A stretch of DNA of 64,000 nt from NCBI GenBank assembly GCA_022795445.1, contig JAAWGR010000001.1, forward strand, positions 1-64,000, given 5' to 3'. Source of the stretch: Oscillibacter sp. (GTDB lineage: Bacteria; Bacillota; Clostridia; Oscillospirales; Oscillospiraceae). Positions 33,240-42,554 of the stretch are shown piece by piece. A program made the position numbers and the translations under genes. Each line of letters starts with the position of its first letter. Within the stretch, counting starts at the first letter, position 1. Under the pieces are notes generated by a model. That model ran no database searches and had not been told where the DNA came from. It saw only the letters and a program-made list of their open reading frames with translations.

Positions 33240-34904
33240 TTGCGTGAGAAACTCAAGGGCTTCTGGGAAAAAGTCAAAGGCTTTCTAAAGAAGCTGTCAA
33301 AAAAAGTGTACATCGCCGCCGCGATTGTGCTGGCGGTTCTCATCATCATTATAGCTGTGGCAATCGCTGCAAGCGGTAAGGATTATGCCGTATTGGTGAC
33401 AGGCGTGAGCTCCCAGGAGGCGGGCGAAGTTCTGGAATTCCTGCAAGCCCGGGGCGTCAGCAATTACCGGATCGAAAACGACGATACCATTTTAGTTCCC
33501 CAAAGCCAAGAGGCTAGCCTCAAAGCGGGGCTTTTGATGGAGAATATCGGGAAATCCGGCTTCTATTTTACATCTTATACAGAGAACGTCAGCGCCCTGT
33601 CAACAGAGTCTGAGCGGAACAACGCCTGGCTGATGGGCGTAACGGATCGTATGGGCGCGGTTATCCGGTGCCTCGACAATGTGCGGGATGCTACGGTGAA
33701 CTTCCAGCCCGGCGAGGACCGGAGTTACATACTGGACAGCAATAATGTTGTAAACGCAACAGCGAGCGTGTTTCTGACCATGGAGCCCGGAACAACGCTG
33801 ACCAGCGGACAGGCGACGGTCATCCGAAACTTCGTTTCCACCGGTGTCCAGGGCTTGAAAGTGGAGGAGGTAACGATCGGCGATTCCTCCGGCAACAACT
33901 ACCCCGCGTTTGAGGAGAACGGCGACGATGAGGCCTCCGACCTCAAACTGCGGTTGGAATCCGAGTGGGCCAACCGCATCCGCACAGAGGTTATGAACCT
34001 GCTGACCACGATGTACGGTGAGGAGAATGTCCGCACAGCGGTGCGTTGTGAGGTTGAGGTCGGCTTGATCACCGAACAGCGGCATGAAGTGAGCCTGCCG
34101 GAATACGCGCAGGACGGTTCCACCGGCGGCCGGGGCATTATTGGCTCGGAAAGCGACCAGTATTTTGTTACCCGTCCCGGCGACGGCGGCGTGGGTGGCT
34201 TGGTCGGTACAGAAACCAACAGCGATATCCCAGAGGGCGTGGAGGCCCTGGCAGACCCCGACGGCACCGAGACGGAGCTGGGCGGCAGCAGCCAGACCGA
34301 CTATGACAACACCAAGAGTGACATTTCGATCAACAATCCTGCGGCACGGCTGACGGACTGTACAATTGCTGTAACGGTCAACTCTGCCGCAGTGGGTACC
34401 CCGAACATACCGGAATTGCAGTCGTTGGTCGCTCGTGCGGCCGGCATCTACGGTGAAGTGGATGAATTGACCGGCGAGGAAGACCTTAGCAGCAAGATCC
34501 AGATTATGGCGGTGGACTTCTACGGTTATGAGGCCGAGGAGCCTGGAACGTCTGCGAATGTGCCCGCGGAGATCGCAGGCATCCCGCTGTGGGTATGGAT
34601 CGCCGCGGCGGCTGGACTGTTGCTGTTCATTATTCTGCTGGTTGTGATCCTCCTGATCCGCCGCAGACGGAGAAAGAAGAGAGAAGCGGAAGAGCTGGCC
34701 TTGGAGGAGAACCGTGTTGATGCGCTGCTGGAGGCTGCGGGCCTTGGCGGCGAGGCCGCAGAAGGCGGTGCAGACGTGATGGACCTCCAGACCGAGCGCA
34801 GCATGGAACTGCGGAAAGATATCCGGCAGTTCGCCAGCGACAACCCGGAAATTGCAGCTCAGATGCTGAAGGTTTGGCTGAGAGGAGGCGACGACAATGG
34901 CTGA
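33240..34904 (+). CDS. fliF: Flagellar M-ring protein FliF
   Basis: This 554-residue membrane protein forms the MS ring, the base of the motor and housing of the export gate. It has TM1 (about 22-41), ring-building YscJ/FliF motifs, a variable acidic middle (about 285-370), TM2 (about 443-465) and a C-terminal cytoplasmic tail that binds FliG (SMELRKDIRQFASDNPEIAAQMLKVWL). The start is TTG 33240 with aaaggagg at 33223-33230. It overlaps fliG by 8 nt. Confidence 0.96.
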   Translation: MREKLKGFWEKVKGFLKKLSKKVYIAAAIVLAVLIIIIAVAIAASGKDYAVLVTGVSSQEAGEVLEFLQARGVSNYRIENDDTILVPQSQEASLKAGLLMENIGKSGFYFTSYTENVSALSTESERNNAWLMGVTDRMGAVIRCLDNVRDATVNFQPGEDRSYILDSNNVVNATASVFLTMEPGTTLTSGQATVIRNFVSTGVQGLKVEEVTIGDSSGNNYPAFEENGDDEASDLKLRLESEWANRIRTEVMNLLTTMYGEENVRTAVRCEVEVGLITEQRHEVSLPEYAQDGSTGGRGIIGSESDQYFVTRPGDGGVGGLVGTETNSDIPEGVEALADPDGTETELGGSSQTDYDNTKSDISINNPAARLTDCTIAVTVNSAAVGTPNIPELQSLVARAAGIYGEVDELTGEEDLSSKIQIMAVDFYGYEAEEPGTSANVPAEIAGIPLWVWIAAAAGLLLFIILLVVILLIRRRRRKKREAEELALEENRVDALLEAAGLGGEAAEGGADVMDLQTERSMELRKDIRQFASDNPEIAAQMLKVWLRGGDDNG

Positions 34905-35958
34905 AGCAGCAGCGGCGGCCTCTACGGCTTCTGCCGCAAAGGAAAATAAGAAACCCAAAGTGGAGCTGACCAGCCCCCAGAAAGCTGCGGCGGTCATCGT
35001 CGCCTTGGGGGCGGATAAGGCCTCCCTGCTTTATAAGTACATGGAACCTGAGGACGTAGAGATGCTGACCCTTGAGGTTGCCCGCTTGGGCTTCCTGGAC
35101 TCCGAACAGACGGAGGAGGTCCTCAATGAGTTTTACCAGGTCTGCCTGACCAACAAGGCTGTGACCGAGGGCGGCTTGGAATATGCCCGTACCGTTCTGG
35201 AAAAGGCCTACGGCGAACAGGCCGCGTCGGACCTGCTCAGCAAGGTTACAAAATCCCTCAAAAACCGCGACTTTGCCTTTATGGACAAGGCGGATGTCAA
35301 ATCCCTCCTCTCCGCCCTCCAGAACGAGCGTCCTCAGACCATCGCCTTGGTGCTGTCCTATGTGGACGCCGACAAGGCGGCGGGCGTGGTGTCTCAGCTG
35401 GACGAACGGAAACAGATTCAGGTGGTGGAGAGCATCGCCAAGATCGACAGCGTATCGCCTATGGCGATCAAGATCGTCCAGGACGAGATGCAGCATAAGT
35501 TCTCCAGCATTATGACCAGTACCAACATCAAGGTCGGCGGCATTGATTATGTGGCCGACGTGATGAATAACCTCGACCGCACCAGCGAGAAGAACATCTT
35601 CGACGGCCTCTCCGACCACGATCAGGAGCTGGCAGACGAGATCCGGAAGCGGATGTTTGTGTTCGAGGACATTGTTACCATGGACGACCGCTCCGTACAG
35701 CGCTTCGTCCGGGACTGCGACCCGCGGGACTTGGTGCTCTCTCTCAAGGCGGCCAATTCGGAGGTTGCAAACAAGCTGTTCAGCAATATGTCCAGCCGTA
35801 TGGCCCAAAATATCAAAGATGACTTGGAAATTACATCCAATGTCCGCATGAAGGACGTGGAGGAGGCCCAGCAACGGATTGTTGGCATCATCCGCGGCCT
35901 GGAAGAAAAGGGTGAGATCATCATACTGAAGGCCGGAAAGGATGATATTATTGCCTAG
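34897..35958 (+). CDS. fliG: Flagellar motor switch protein FliG
   Basis: This 353-residue switch protein transmits torque between stator and rotor. It has the N-terminal FliF-binding domain (KAAAVIVALGADKASLLYKY), the middle domain with a FliM-binding EHPQ-like region that here reads ENERPQ-type (QNERPQTIAL), and the C-terminal torque helix region with conserved charged residues (FVFEDIVTMDDRSVQRFVRDCDPRDL cannot be quoted further). About 15 extra residues precede the N-terminal domain. It overlaps fliF and fliH, suggesting translational coupling. Confidence 0.97.
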   Translation: MAEAAAAASTASAAKENKKPKVELTSPQKAAAVIVALGADKASLLYKYMEPEDVEMLTLEVARLGFLDSEQTEEVLNEFYQVCLTNKAVTEGGLEYARTVLEKAYGEQAASDLLSKVTKSLKNRDFAFMDKADVKSLLSALQNERPQTIALVLSYVDADKAAGVVSQLDERKQIQVVESIAKIDSVSPMAIKIVQDEMQHKFSSIMTSTNIKVGGIDYVADVMNNLDRTSEKNIFDGLSDHDQELADEIRKRMFVFEDIVTMDDRSVQRFVRDCDPRDLVLSLKAANSEVANKLFSNMSSRMAQNIKDDLEITSNVRMKDVEEAQQRIVGIIRGLEEKGEIIILKAGKDDIIA

Positions 35959-36877
35959 TATTTGGAAACGTATCACCCGCCCGAAGGCCGAACCGTATCA
36001 GTTCCCTGAGGCAGAGAAAATAATATTGGGCGAAGCCGGGGCCTCCCTCCCGTCGTTTGACGAGGAGGAGGGCGCCCCCGCGCCTATCCCTGTTTTAGAG
36101 GGCAAAGAAGCCCTTCCTCCGCAGCCAGAGCCGGAACCGGAGCCGGAAACCGACCCAGTACGGTATGCGGAAATCCAGGCGGACGCCATCCTCAAAGATG
36201 CGGAGCAGCGTGCGGCGGAAATTGTGGAACGGGCCCAGGCAGAAGCGAAGAAAAAAGCAGAAGAGCTTTACGCCGCCGCCCGGAAAGACGGCTTGGAAGA
36301 AGGCCGGGCGGAGGGCGTAATCCAGGGCGTGGCCCAGGCGCTGGAAGAAAACCGGCAGAGCCAGGAACGGCAGGCAGCGGAACTTTCGGCGGAAGTTGAT
36401 AAATTTTTACAGCGCGCTAGTGCTGCATTGGATCGCCTGATGGACGACAATGTGGAAGAATTGCGGGATTTGGCCATCGCCATCGCGGAAAAAGTGGTGT
36501 GCGTGAGCTTGAAGAGCAGTTCGGAGGTTATCGGCCGGATGATCCAGGCAGCTGTGGATAAGCGGAAGCGTCGGGAATGGGCGCATATTTACATCGCAGA
36601 GTGCGATGCAAAATATTTTACCAAGGTCCCTGCGGCATTGACAGCCGCCCTTTCCTCGCTGTCCGATCGGGTTCGGATTATTCCTATGGCGGATGATGAG
36701 GCTGGGACGTGCATTATTGAAATGCCGGACGAGATCATTGATGCCAGCGCCGCCACGCAGCTGAACAACATCCGCACCCTGCTGGCGGATGCGCCGACAG
36801 GCGGTTATGAGGGCGGCTTGAATTTTGGCGGAGGTGTGTTTGATCGTGTTCCGACAAATGATACGTCAGGTCAATAA
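35942..36877 (+). CDS. fliH: Flagellar assembly protein FliH
   Basis: This 311-residue protein regulates the FliI ATPase and tethers it to the C-ring. It has a Pro/Glu-rich N-terminal region (about 55-75), a long helical part with repeated small-residue patterns (EQRAAEIVERAQAEAKKKAE), and a C-terminal globular FliH/YscL domain (about 170-290). ATG 35942 overlaps fliG by 17 nt, and the C-terminal end overlaps fliI. Identification rests on position and the C-terminal domain, since FliH sequences vary. Confidence 0.9.
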   Translation: MILLPSIWKRITRPKAEPYQFPEAEKIILGEAGASLPSFDEEEGAPAPIPVLEGKEALPPQPEPEPEPETDPVRYAEIQADAILKDAEQRAAEIVERAQAEAKKKAEELYAAARKDGLEEGRAEGVIQGVAQALEENRQSQERQAAELSAEVDKFLQRASAALDRLMDDNVEELRDLAIAIAEKVVCVSLKSSSEVIGRMIQAAVDKRKRREWAHIYIAECDAKYFTKVPAALTAALSSLSDRVRIIPMADDEAGTCIIEMPDEIIDASAATQLNNIRTLLADAPTGGYEGGLNFGGGVFDRVPTNDTSGQ

Positions 36878-38147
36878 TGCGGAAACGTATAGCCTGACCG
36901 GTAAAATCGAGAATATTGTTGGAATGTCGATTGAAGCCTCCGGCGGCCATGCGGCTGTGGGGGATATCTGCCGTATATACAACGGCGAGTCTGGCGGACA
37001 GGTGACGGCGGAAGTGGTCGGGTTTAAGAATGACCATATCCTATTAATGCCGTATTCTGATATGAATGGTATCTCCGCTGGGAATTTCGTCCGGAACACT
37101 GGACGGCAGCTGACTCTGCGGGTGGGTGAATTCCTGCGGGGTCGGATCGTGAATGCGATGGGACAGCCAATTGATGGGAAACCTCCCTTTGAGGGCGGCA
37201 CTCCTTACTGTGTCGCTGGAAGCTACATAAATCCCCTCCAGCGTCCTCCAATCCGAGAAAGGATGGAGTTCGGCGTAAAGGCCATTGATGGAATGATCAC
37301 CATCGGAAAAGGACAGCGTATTGGCATATTTGCCGGCTCCGGCGTTGGGAAGTCGACGCTGATGGGCATGATCGCAAAAAACGTGAAAGCGGACATCAAC
37401 GTCATTGCCCTGGTGGGCGAACGAGGCCGTGAGGTTCTTGAGTTCGTCCAGAAAGATTTGGGCGAGGAGGGGATGCGCCGCTCTGTGTTGGTTGTGGCGA
37501 CCTCTGACCAGCCTGCTATGCTGCGGATGAAGTGTCCCAGCGTGGCGACGGGCATTGCGGAATATTTCCGCGACCAGGGGTATGATGTGCTGCTGATGAT
37601 GGATTCCCTGACCCGTTTTGCTATGGCTCAGCGGGAAATTGGGCTTGCCATCGGTGAGCCGCCGGTGTCCCGGGGCTATACGCCGTCGATGTATGCGGAA
37701 ATGCCCAAACTGCTGGAACGCAGCGGCAATTTTACCAAAGGCTCCATCACGGGGGTGTATACCGTCCTGGTGGAGGGCGACGATACAAACGAACCAATTG
37801 CCGATACCGTCCGGGGTATTCTGGATGGGCACATTGTGCTTTCCCGTGCGCTGGCGAATGGGAACCATTACCCGGCAATCGATGTGAGCGCCAGCATTTC
37901 CCGTTTGATGACAGAAATCGTGCCGGTGGAACACCGGCAGCTGGCGTCCCAGGTTCGGGACATTTTGAGCGTTTATGAAAAAAATGCGGACCTTGTGGCC
38001 ATCGGCGCTTATAAGCCGGGGACGAACCGGAAGCTGGATTATGCACTGTCGAAAATTGATGCAGTGAACGGATTTTTAATGCAGGATGTTAATGAGGCCT
38101 TCAGTTATACGCAATGTATTGAGAAATTGAAGGTCATTTTGAGATAG
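36840..38147 (+). CDS. fliI: Flagellar export ATPase FliI
   Basis: This protein of about 435 residues is the type III export ATPase, similar to the F1-ATPase beta subunit. Walker A is GSGVGKST (166-173), with ALVGERGREV, LLMMDSLTRFAMAQREIGLA (Walker B) and PVSRGYTPS further on. It promotes delivery of rod, hook and filament subunits. The start is uncertain: TTG 36840 has a ggcggagg sequence 5 nt upstream; GTG 36846 and ATG 36858 are alternatives, and an upstream TTG at 36825 is less likely. It overlaps the end of fliH. Confidence 0.96.
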   Translation: MIVFRQMIRQVNNAETYSLTGKIENIVGMSIEASGGHAAVGDICRIYNGESGGQVTAEVVGFKNDHILLMPYSDMNGISAGNFVRNTGRQLTLRVGEFLRGRIVNAMGQPIDGKPPFEGGTPYCVAGSYINPLQRPPIRERMEFGVKAIDGMITIGKGQRIGIFAGSGVGKSTLMGMIAKNVKADINVIALVGERGREVLEFVQKDLGEEGMRRSVLVVATSDQPAMLRMKCPSVATGIAEYFRDQGYDVLLMMDSLTRFAMAQREIGLAIGEPPVSRGYTPSMYAEMPKLLERSGNFTKGSITGVYTVLVEGDDTNEPIADTVRGILDGHIVLSRALANGNHYPAIDVSASISRLMTEIVPVEHRQLASQVRDILSVYEKNADLVAIGAYKPGTNRKLDYALSKIDAVNGFLMQDVNEAFSYTQCIEKLKVILR

Positions 38148-38205
38148 AACGTCATATATATAAAGGGTTGACGGAAGAAGAACATAAGGGAAGGGATTCT
38201 GCTAA

Positions 38206-38655
38206 GTGAAGAAGTTTAAATTTGCCTTGGATACCGTGCTGTCTTACAAGCAGCAGGTGCTGGATGCCCTACAGGGCGAACATGCTGCAATTCTTGTAAA
38301 AGTCCACGCCCAGGAGGACGCGGTGGAGAGCTTGGAACTGCGTTATGCCGATTACAACGCCGAGTACCGCCAGCGGGCGGAGGAGGGACTCCCAATTACC
38401 GACGCCTTGATGTACCAGACGGGGCTGCGGGCCATTGAGATGGAAATTCAGCAGGAGACCGCAAAGTTGGAAGCCCTCCAGGAAGCGGAGGAGAAGAAAC
38501 GGGCGGAAGTGGTCGAAGCCAAGAAGGATACTTCTTCCATCGAGAAGCTGAAAGAGAAAAAATTGGAGGCTTACAATAAGGCGGTGCAGAAAAGCGACGA
38601 ACAGTTTATTGAAGAGTTCGTCAGCGCCGCACGGGCAAACGCCGCCAGCGCATGA
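38206..38655 (+). CDS. fliJ: Flagellar export chaperone FliJ
   Basis: This 149-residue, nearly all-helical coiled-coil protein opens with KKFKFALDTVLSYKQQVLD, the typical FliJ N-terminus. FliJ forms the central stalk of the FliI hexamer. The start is GTG 38206 with aagggaaggga upstream. It follows fliI after 58 nt and precedes fliK, as expected. Confidence 0.92.
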   Translation: MKKFKFALDTVLSYKQQVLDALQGEHAAILVKVHAQEDAVESLELRYADYNAEYRQRAEEGLPITDALMYQTGLRAIEMEIQQETAKLEALQEAEEKKRAEVVEAKKDTSSIEKLKEKKLEAYNKAVQKSDEQFIEEFVSAARANAASA

Positions 38656-38722
38656 GAGCGTCCGAACCAGTGCATAAACGCGCTGTTTGGAATATATTTT
38701 TGAAGGAAGGAGGTAGATGCAT

Positions 38723-39856
38723 ATGGAACAATTGACAATGTTGAACCTGATGCAGAACATGGGGGAGCACATGCTGCAGGCTGGAACCAAGAACAGCGAT
38801 CCCGAAGGCTTCCAGAAGCTGATGGAGCAGTCCCAGGGCAGCGGCGAGACCAGCGAGGCCGGTAAGCCTGCCGATACTCAGACGGCAGCGGACGCTTCCG
38901 AAAAGCCCGATGCACCGGAGACGAAGGATGTTGCAGACGGCGAAACCAAGCCGGTGCAGGACGATGCCGAGCTGGAAAAACAAATGGTTCTGGCGGCTAT
39001 GGCAATGCTGCAAAACCCAGTCGTGCCGGTGGAACAGGTGATGACGCCGGAAGCGCCGGTCGTGGAAGCAGCTGCGGTTGTGGAAACGGTCGAAATTCTG
39101 CCGGTGGAGGCGGAAGCCGCGGCAGTGGAAATCCCGCTGGATGTGGAGCCTGAGGCTGTGGAAATGACCGTGGAAACTCCCATGGAAACGCCGGAGGCGC
39201 CGGAGAAAGCCGATGCGCCAGCCGTGGAGGCCGATGTGGAGCCGGTGAAGGCGCCGGAAGCCGCGGAGAAATCCGAAGAGCCGAAAGATCTGGAGGTTGA
39301 GGTCAAGACTGGCGATGAGTCCAAGCCGGAAACCGAGGAGACCGTGGAGGTCCAGGAGGGCATGGCGGAACGGCCAGTGTTTGAGAACGTCCGCGAAGTC
39401 CCCGTGAAGGTGGGCGAAGCCCCTGCGGCGGAAGAACCTGCCGAGCCAGTGGAAGTCCAGGTACGAGACCAGCTGACGCAAGCCCTTGCAAATGGCGAGA
39501 CCAAAGTGGAAATCCAGCTGACGCCGGAAAATTTGGGCAAAATCCGGGTGGAAATGACCCTCAGCGAGGACGGCGGCCTGGTGGTGCAGCTCCATGCGGA
39601 GAACAGCCGGACGCAGAGCTTGCTGTCGAAAAACTTGTCCGGTCTGGAGGCCCTGCTGGCCCGGAATTCGGAACAGGATGTACATGTGGAAGTCCCCCGG
39701 CAGGAGGAGAGCCAAAAACAGCAGAACCTGTTCGACCAGGAAGAGCAGCGGCGGCAAAGACAACAGCAGCAGCGGCAGGAACAGCCGCATAACAGCGAGG
39801 ATTTCCTCCAGCAGCTGCGGTTGGGCCTGATCCCTGTGGATGAGGAAGAAATTTGA
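38723..39856 (+). CDS. fliK: Flagellar hook-length control protein FliK
   Basis: This 377-residue protein has a long low-complexity, very acidic N-terminal part rich in Glu, Pro, Val and Ala (about 35-240), probably an unfolded ruler. A C-terminal hook-length domain follows (about 250-335: VEIQLTPENLGKIRVEMTL), then a Gln/Arg-rich tail. FliK measures hook length and switches export specificity through FlhB. ATG 38723 has aaggagg at 9 nt; ATG 38717 is too close to it. Confidence 0.92.
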   Translation: MEQLTMLNLMQNMGEHMLQAGTKNSDPEGFQKLMEQSQGSGETSEAGKPADTQTAADASEKPDAPETKDVADGETKPVQDDAELEKQMVLAAMAMLQNPVVPVEQVMTPEAPVVEAAAVVETVEILPVEAEAAAVEIPLDVEPEAVEMTVETPMETPEAPEKADAPAVEADVEPVKAPEAAEKSEEPKDLEVEVKTGDESKPETEETVEVQEGMAERPVFENVREVPVKVGEAPAAEEPAEPVEVQVRDQLTQALANGETKVEIQLTPENLGKIRVEMTLSEDGGLVVQLHAENSRTQSLLSKNLSGLEALLARNSEQDVHVEVPRQEESQKQQNLFDQEEQRRQRQQQQRQEQPHNSEDFLQQLRLGLIPVDEEEI

Positions 39857-39888
39857 GTTTTACGAATTTTTAGAAAGGATGTGAAAGA

Positions 39889-40434
39889 ATGGGCACAATG
39901 GCTGATGTTTCCGGCATTCTCGGCGGCGTTACGTCTTCGACGGGCAGCGGTAAGAAAATCGCTACCAAAGATGACAATATGACCCTGAATATGACCGATT
40001 TTCTCACCTTGATGGTGACGGAGCTGACCAACCAGGGCATTGACAATACTATGGATACCTCCGAGATGCTGAACCAGATGGTACAGATGCAGATGGTACA
40101 GGCAATGGTGAATATGACGGACGCCTCTGTCATGACCTATGCCGCCTCCCTGGTGGGGAAGGAAGTAACCGTTTCCCAAGGCCTGGACAGCAACAACAAG
40201 GTGATCGAATACACTGGTAAAGTTATCGGTACAGGCCAGTACAACGGCGAACAGGTGATATTCCTGGACGATGACAAGTATTACAAGATGAGCGAAATCC
40301 TGGCCGTGGGCCGCCTGCCGGAGAAGAAACCAGGTGACGAGGATGGGTCTGACAAGGTGGAGGACACGGATAAGACCGAGGGAACCGATAAGCCCACAGA
40401 ACCGGAGACCAAACCGGAGGAGACTACAACCTGA
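39889..40434 (+). CDS. flgD: Flagellar hook assembly (capping) protein FlgD
   Basis: This 181-residue hook scaffold has the N-terminal FlgD signature (NMTDFLTLMVTELTNQGIDNTMDTSEM). A short C-terminal part lacks the full FlgD beta domains and ends in a Thr/Glu/Pro/Lys-rich acidic tail (about 150-181). The usual NQDP motif reads NQGI here. The start is ATG 39889 with aaaggatg upstream. It lies between fliK and the TIGR02530 gene, the normal Gram-positive order. Confidence 0.93.
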   Translation: MGTMADVSGILGGVTSSTGSGKKIATKDDNMTLNMTDFLTLMVTELTNQGIDNTMDTSEMLNQMVQMQMVQAMVNMTDASVMTYAASLVGKEVTVSQGLDSNNKVIEYTGKVIGTGQYNGEQVIFLDDDKYYKMSEILAVGRLPEKKPGDEDGSDKVEDTDKTEGTDKPTEPETKPEETTT

Positions 40435-40445
40435 GGTGACCTGCG

Positions 40446-40808
40446 ATGATGGACCGTATCACAAGCCAAATACCGATTACAGCGCAGTCCGGGCCTGAGG
40501 TGCGGCGGGAGACGGGGGGCGGCTTTGGAGCAATGCTCCAGCAAGAGCTGTCGAAACCTGTCGAATTCTCCAAACACGCCAAAACACGTGCGGAGGAGCG
40601 GGGAATCGAGATTACCCCTAGCCTGATAGACCAGCTCAAGGGGAGCATGGTGCGGGCACAGGCCAAGGGCGCGACGAACATCTTGGCCATGGATACCGAA
40701 AAAGCCTTCATCATCAACGTGCCCCACGGAAGGGTCATCACCGCAATTACCCAGGACGAAATGAAGGACAGCGTTTTTACCAACATTGACGGCGCCGTGT
40801 TCCTGTAA
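40446..40808 (+). CDS. Flagellar operon protein, TIGR02530 family
   Basis: This 120-residue protein is found between flgD and flgE in many Firmicutes. Its C-terminal half has the family pattern FSKHAKTRAEERGIEIT, then FIINVPHGRVITAIT and a final NVFTNIDGAV-like end (SVFTNIDGAVFL). The role is not established; it probably helps hook assembly. The start is ATG 40446 or the next codon, ATG 40449. Confidence 0.9.
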   Translation: MMDRITSQIPITAQSGPEVRRETGGGFGAMLQQELSKPVEFSKHAKTRAEERGIEITPSLIDQLKGSMVRAQAKGATNILAMDTEKAFIINVPHGRVITAITQDEMKDSVFTNIDGAVFL

Positions 40809-40845
40809 CCCCTTACAGATGGCAGGACCGGTTTTCGGAGGCCAT

Positions 40846-40870
40846 TGGGCCTGCCCGATTGGCAGGCCCA
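40846..40870 (+). other. Strong RNA hairpin upstream of flgE
   Basis: A perfect 10-bp stem (TGGGCCTGCC 40846-40855 with GGCAGGCCCA 40861-40870) with a 5-nt loop lies 38 nt before the flgE start. There is no T-tract. It may protect the 5' end of a processed flgE mRNA. Confidence 0.8.
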
Positions 40871-40907
40871 GGCGGCGCCTAAACTCGAAAGGAGATCTTT
40901 TTCGCTT

Positions 40908-42191
40908 ATGACTGGAGCAATGTACGCTTCCATTGCGGGCCTCAAGACCCACATGCAGAAGCTGAATGTGATTGGCAACAACGTAGCAAACCTCAATACC
41001 AACGGCTATAAAACCAAGCGGACCGTGTTCCAGGACGCCGTGTATACCCAGTACAGCAGCGGCGCGAACGGCACCAACACCATGGCAGGTATCAACCCCT
41101 CCCAGATTGGTTACGGCGTGCGCATCAGCACCATCGATATCAGCATGACCACCGGCAGCTACAACCCCGGCAATCCCACTGACTGTATGCTGGACGGCGA
41201 CGGCTTCTTCCTGGTGGGCCAGAAGGATGTTGCGAACACCATTGACCCAACCAACCCCAACAGCTTCAAGAGCTTGACGCTGACCCGCGTGGGTAACTTC
41301 GAGTTCAAGGAAGACGGCTACTTCGCCAACCAGAAAGGCGATGCAGTTTATGGTTTTATGGTTGTGGGTACTGATATTGACGGTAATCCGATAGTCAGCG
41401 ACCAACTGGTGCCCTTACGCCTCACGCAGTATGAGATGGTAGAGGTACAGACAGGAACGGATGCTGATAATAAACCTATAACAGAACTTCAATATACCCT
41501 TCGTCGGCCTGTAGCCGCTGTCGGAACTGCGGTGGAAGGTGCTGGTCCAAACCCAAATACTGGAGCCAACAGTGACGGTGTATATACAAACATGGATCTC
41601 ACAGCCGAAACGGAAGGCATGACAATTCAGACATCGTTAAGGGATTATGGCGATTATATTGAAGCAGCGGGCGGTGAGGAGAATGCGAACCGCGAATTTG
41701 GCATTGCCAAGCTAGAAAGCATTTCTGTTAGTGCAAACGGTGCGATTACTGGTATCGTCAGTGCTACAAAAGAACAGATTACCATTGGTTATATTGCTGT
41801 TGGCAATCCCACGAACCCCAATGGCCTTACCCATGCAGGCGGTCACTATTACACCTGCGGCGACGGCGCGGGCGATTTGGAAATCGCAACCATCGGCGGC
41901 ATCGGTGGAGAATTGTCCCGCGTGGGCGGCGGCAACATTGAGTACGTCAACGGCAGCCAGGTCGAGCTGCCAGATGACGCCGAGTCCCTGGCGGAGGTGT
42001 TGAGCTCGAAAGCAGCCGTGGGCGGCACGGGTAAGACGACGCTGCTGTCCGGCTTCCTGGAAGGCTCCAACGCCGACCTCGCAACAGAAATCTCCGAACT
42101 GATCACCACCCAGCGCGGCTATCAGGCCAACACCCGGATTGTTACCGTGACCGACTCCATGCTGGAGGAACTGGTCAACATGAAGCGTTAA
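40908..42191 (+). CDS. flgE: Flagellar hook protein FlgE
   Basis: This 427-residue protein is the main hook subunit. It has the N-terminal axial motif (MYASIAGLKTHMQKLNVIGNN), a DGDGFFLVG segment, a variable middle (about 145-305) and the C-terminal motif EISELITTQRGYQANTRIV. The start is ATG 40908 (aaaggag 13 nt upstream, rather far); ATG 40920 is possible. The variable middle (about 41341-41815) is visibly more A+T-rich than both ends, suggesting recombination. Hairpins flank the gene on both sides. Confidence 0.95.
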   Translation: MTGAMYASIAGLKTHMQKLNVIGNNVANLNTNGYKTKRTVFQDAVYTQYSSGANGTNTMAGINPSQIGYGVRISTIDISMTTGSYNPGNPTDCMLDGDGFFLVGQKDVANTIDPTNPNSFKSLTLTRVGNFEFKEDGYFANQKGDAVYGFMVVGTDIDGNPIVSDQLVPLRLTQYEMVEVQTGTDADNKPITELQYTLRRPVAAVGTAVEGAGPNPNTGANSDGVYTNMDLTAETEGMTIQTSLRDYGDYIEAAGGEENANREFGIAKLESISVSANGAITGIVSATKEQITIGYIAVGNPTNPNGLTHAGGHYYTCGDGAGDLEIATIGGIGGELSRVGGGNIEYVNGSQVELPDDAESLAEVLSSKAAVGGTGKTTLLSGFLEGSNADLATEISELITTQRGYQANTRIVTVTDSMLEELVNMKR

Positions 42192-42219
42192 GCAGGCTAA
42201 AAAGTTAAGGACCGATGCA

Positions 42220-42253
42220 CCTGCCGGGGCCAAAGGGAAAAGGCCCCGGCAGG
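42220..42253 (+). other. Strong RNA hairpin downstream of flgE
   Basis: A perfect 12-bp G+C-rich stem (CCTGCCGGGGCC 42220-42231 with GGCCCCGGCAGG 42242-42253) with a 10-nt purine loop lies between flgE and flbD. There is no T-tract, so transcription probably reads through; it may block 3' decay of flgE mRNA. Confidence 0.85.
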
Positions 42254-42276
42254 CAGAGGGGAAAGGCGGTTTTCGT

Positions 42277-42492
42277 ATGATCGTTTTAACGAAGAGAAAT
42301 CATGAAAAATTCCTGGTAAACCACCTGCAAATTGAACACATCGAATGCATTCCAGAAGTCAAAATTACCATGATGAATCACGACTATTACCTCGTGCGGG
42401 AAACGGTGGAGGATATCATCGAAAAAATTGCCGTCTACAATGCGAAGGTCCAGGACGTGCATCGGGAGATCGCCGTAACGGACAAGCGTTGA
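42277..42492 (+). CDS. flbD: Flagellar protein FlbD
   Basis: This 71-residue protein follows flgE and precedes motA, as in many Gram-positive flagellar operons. The sequence (MIVLTKRNHEKFLVNHLQIE, then VKITMMNHDYYLVRETVEDI) fits the FlbD/SwrD family. SwrD in Bacillus raises swimming power by promoting stator function. The start is ATG 42277 with aaaggcgg upstream. Confidence 0.92.
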   Translation: MIVLTKRNHEKFLVNHLQIEHIECIPEVKITMMNHDYYLVRETVEDIIEKIAVYNAKVQDVHREIAVTDKR

Positions 42493-42554
42493 TCATATAG
42501 AGAGACTTGCGGGCCGCGTTCTAACGCCCGTGAACGGAGGAGTGAAGCTGTTTC

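Noticed and set aside
42201-42216. Sigma-D promoter (TAAA ... CCGATG) before flbD
   Set aside because: The spacing is 10 nt instead of about 15, and it lies inside the operon next to a hairpin.
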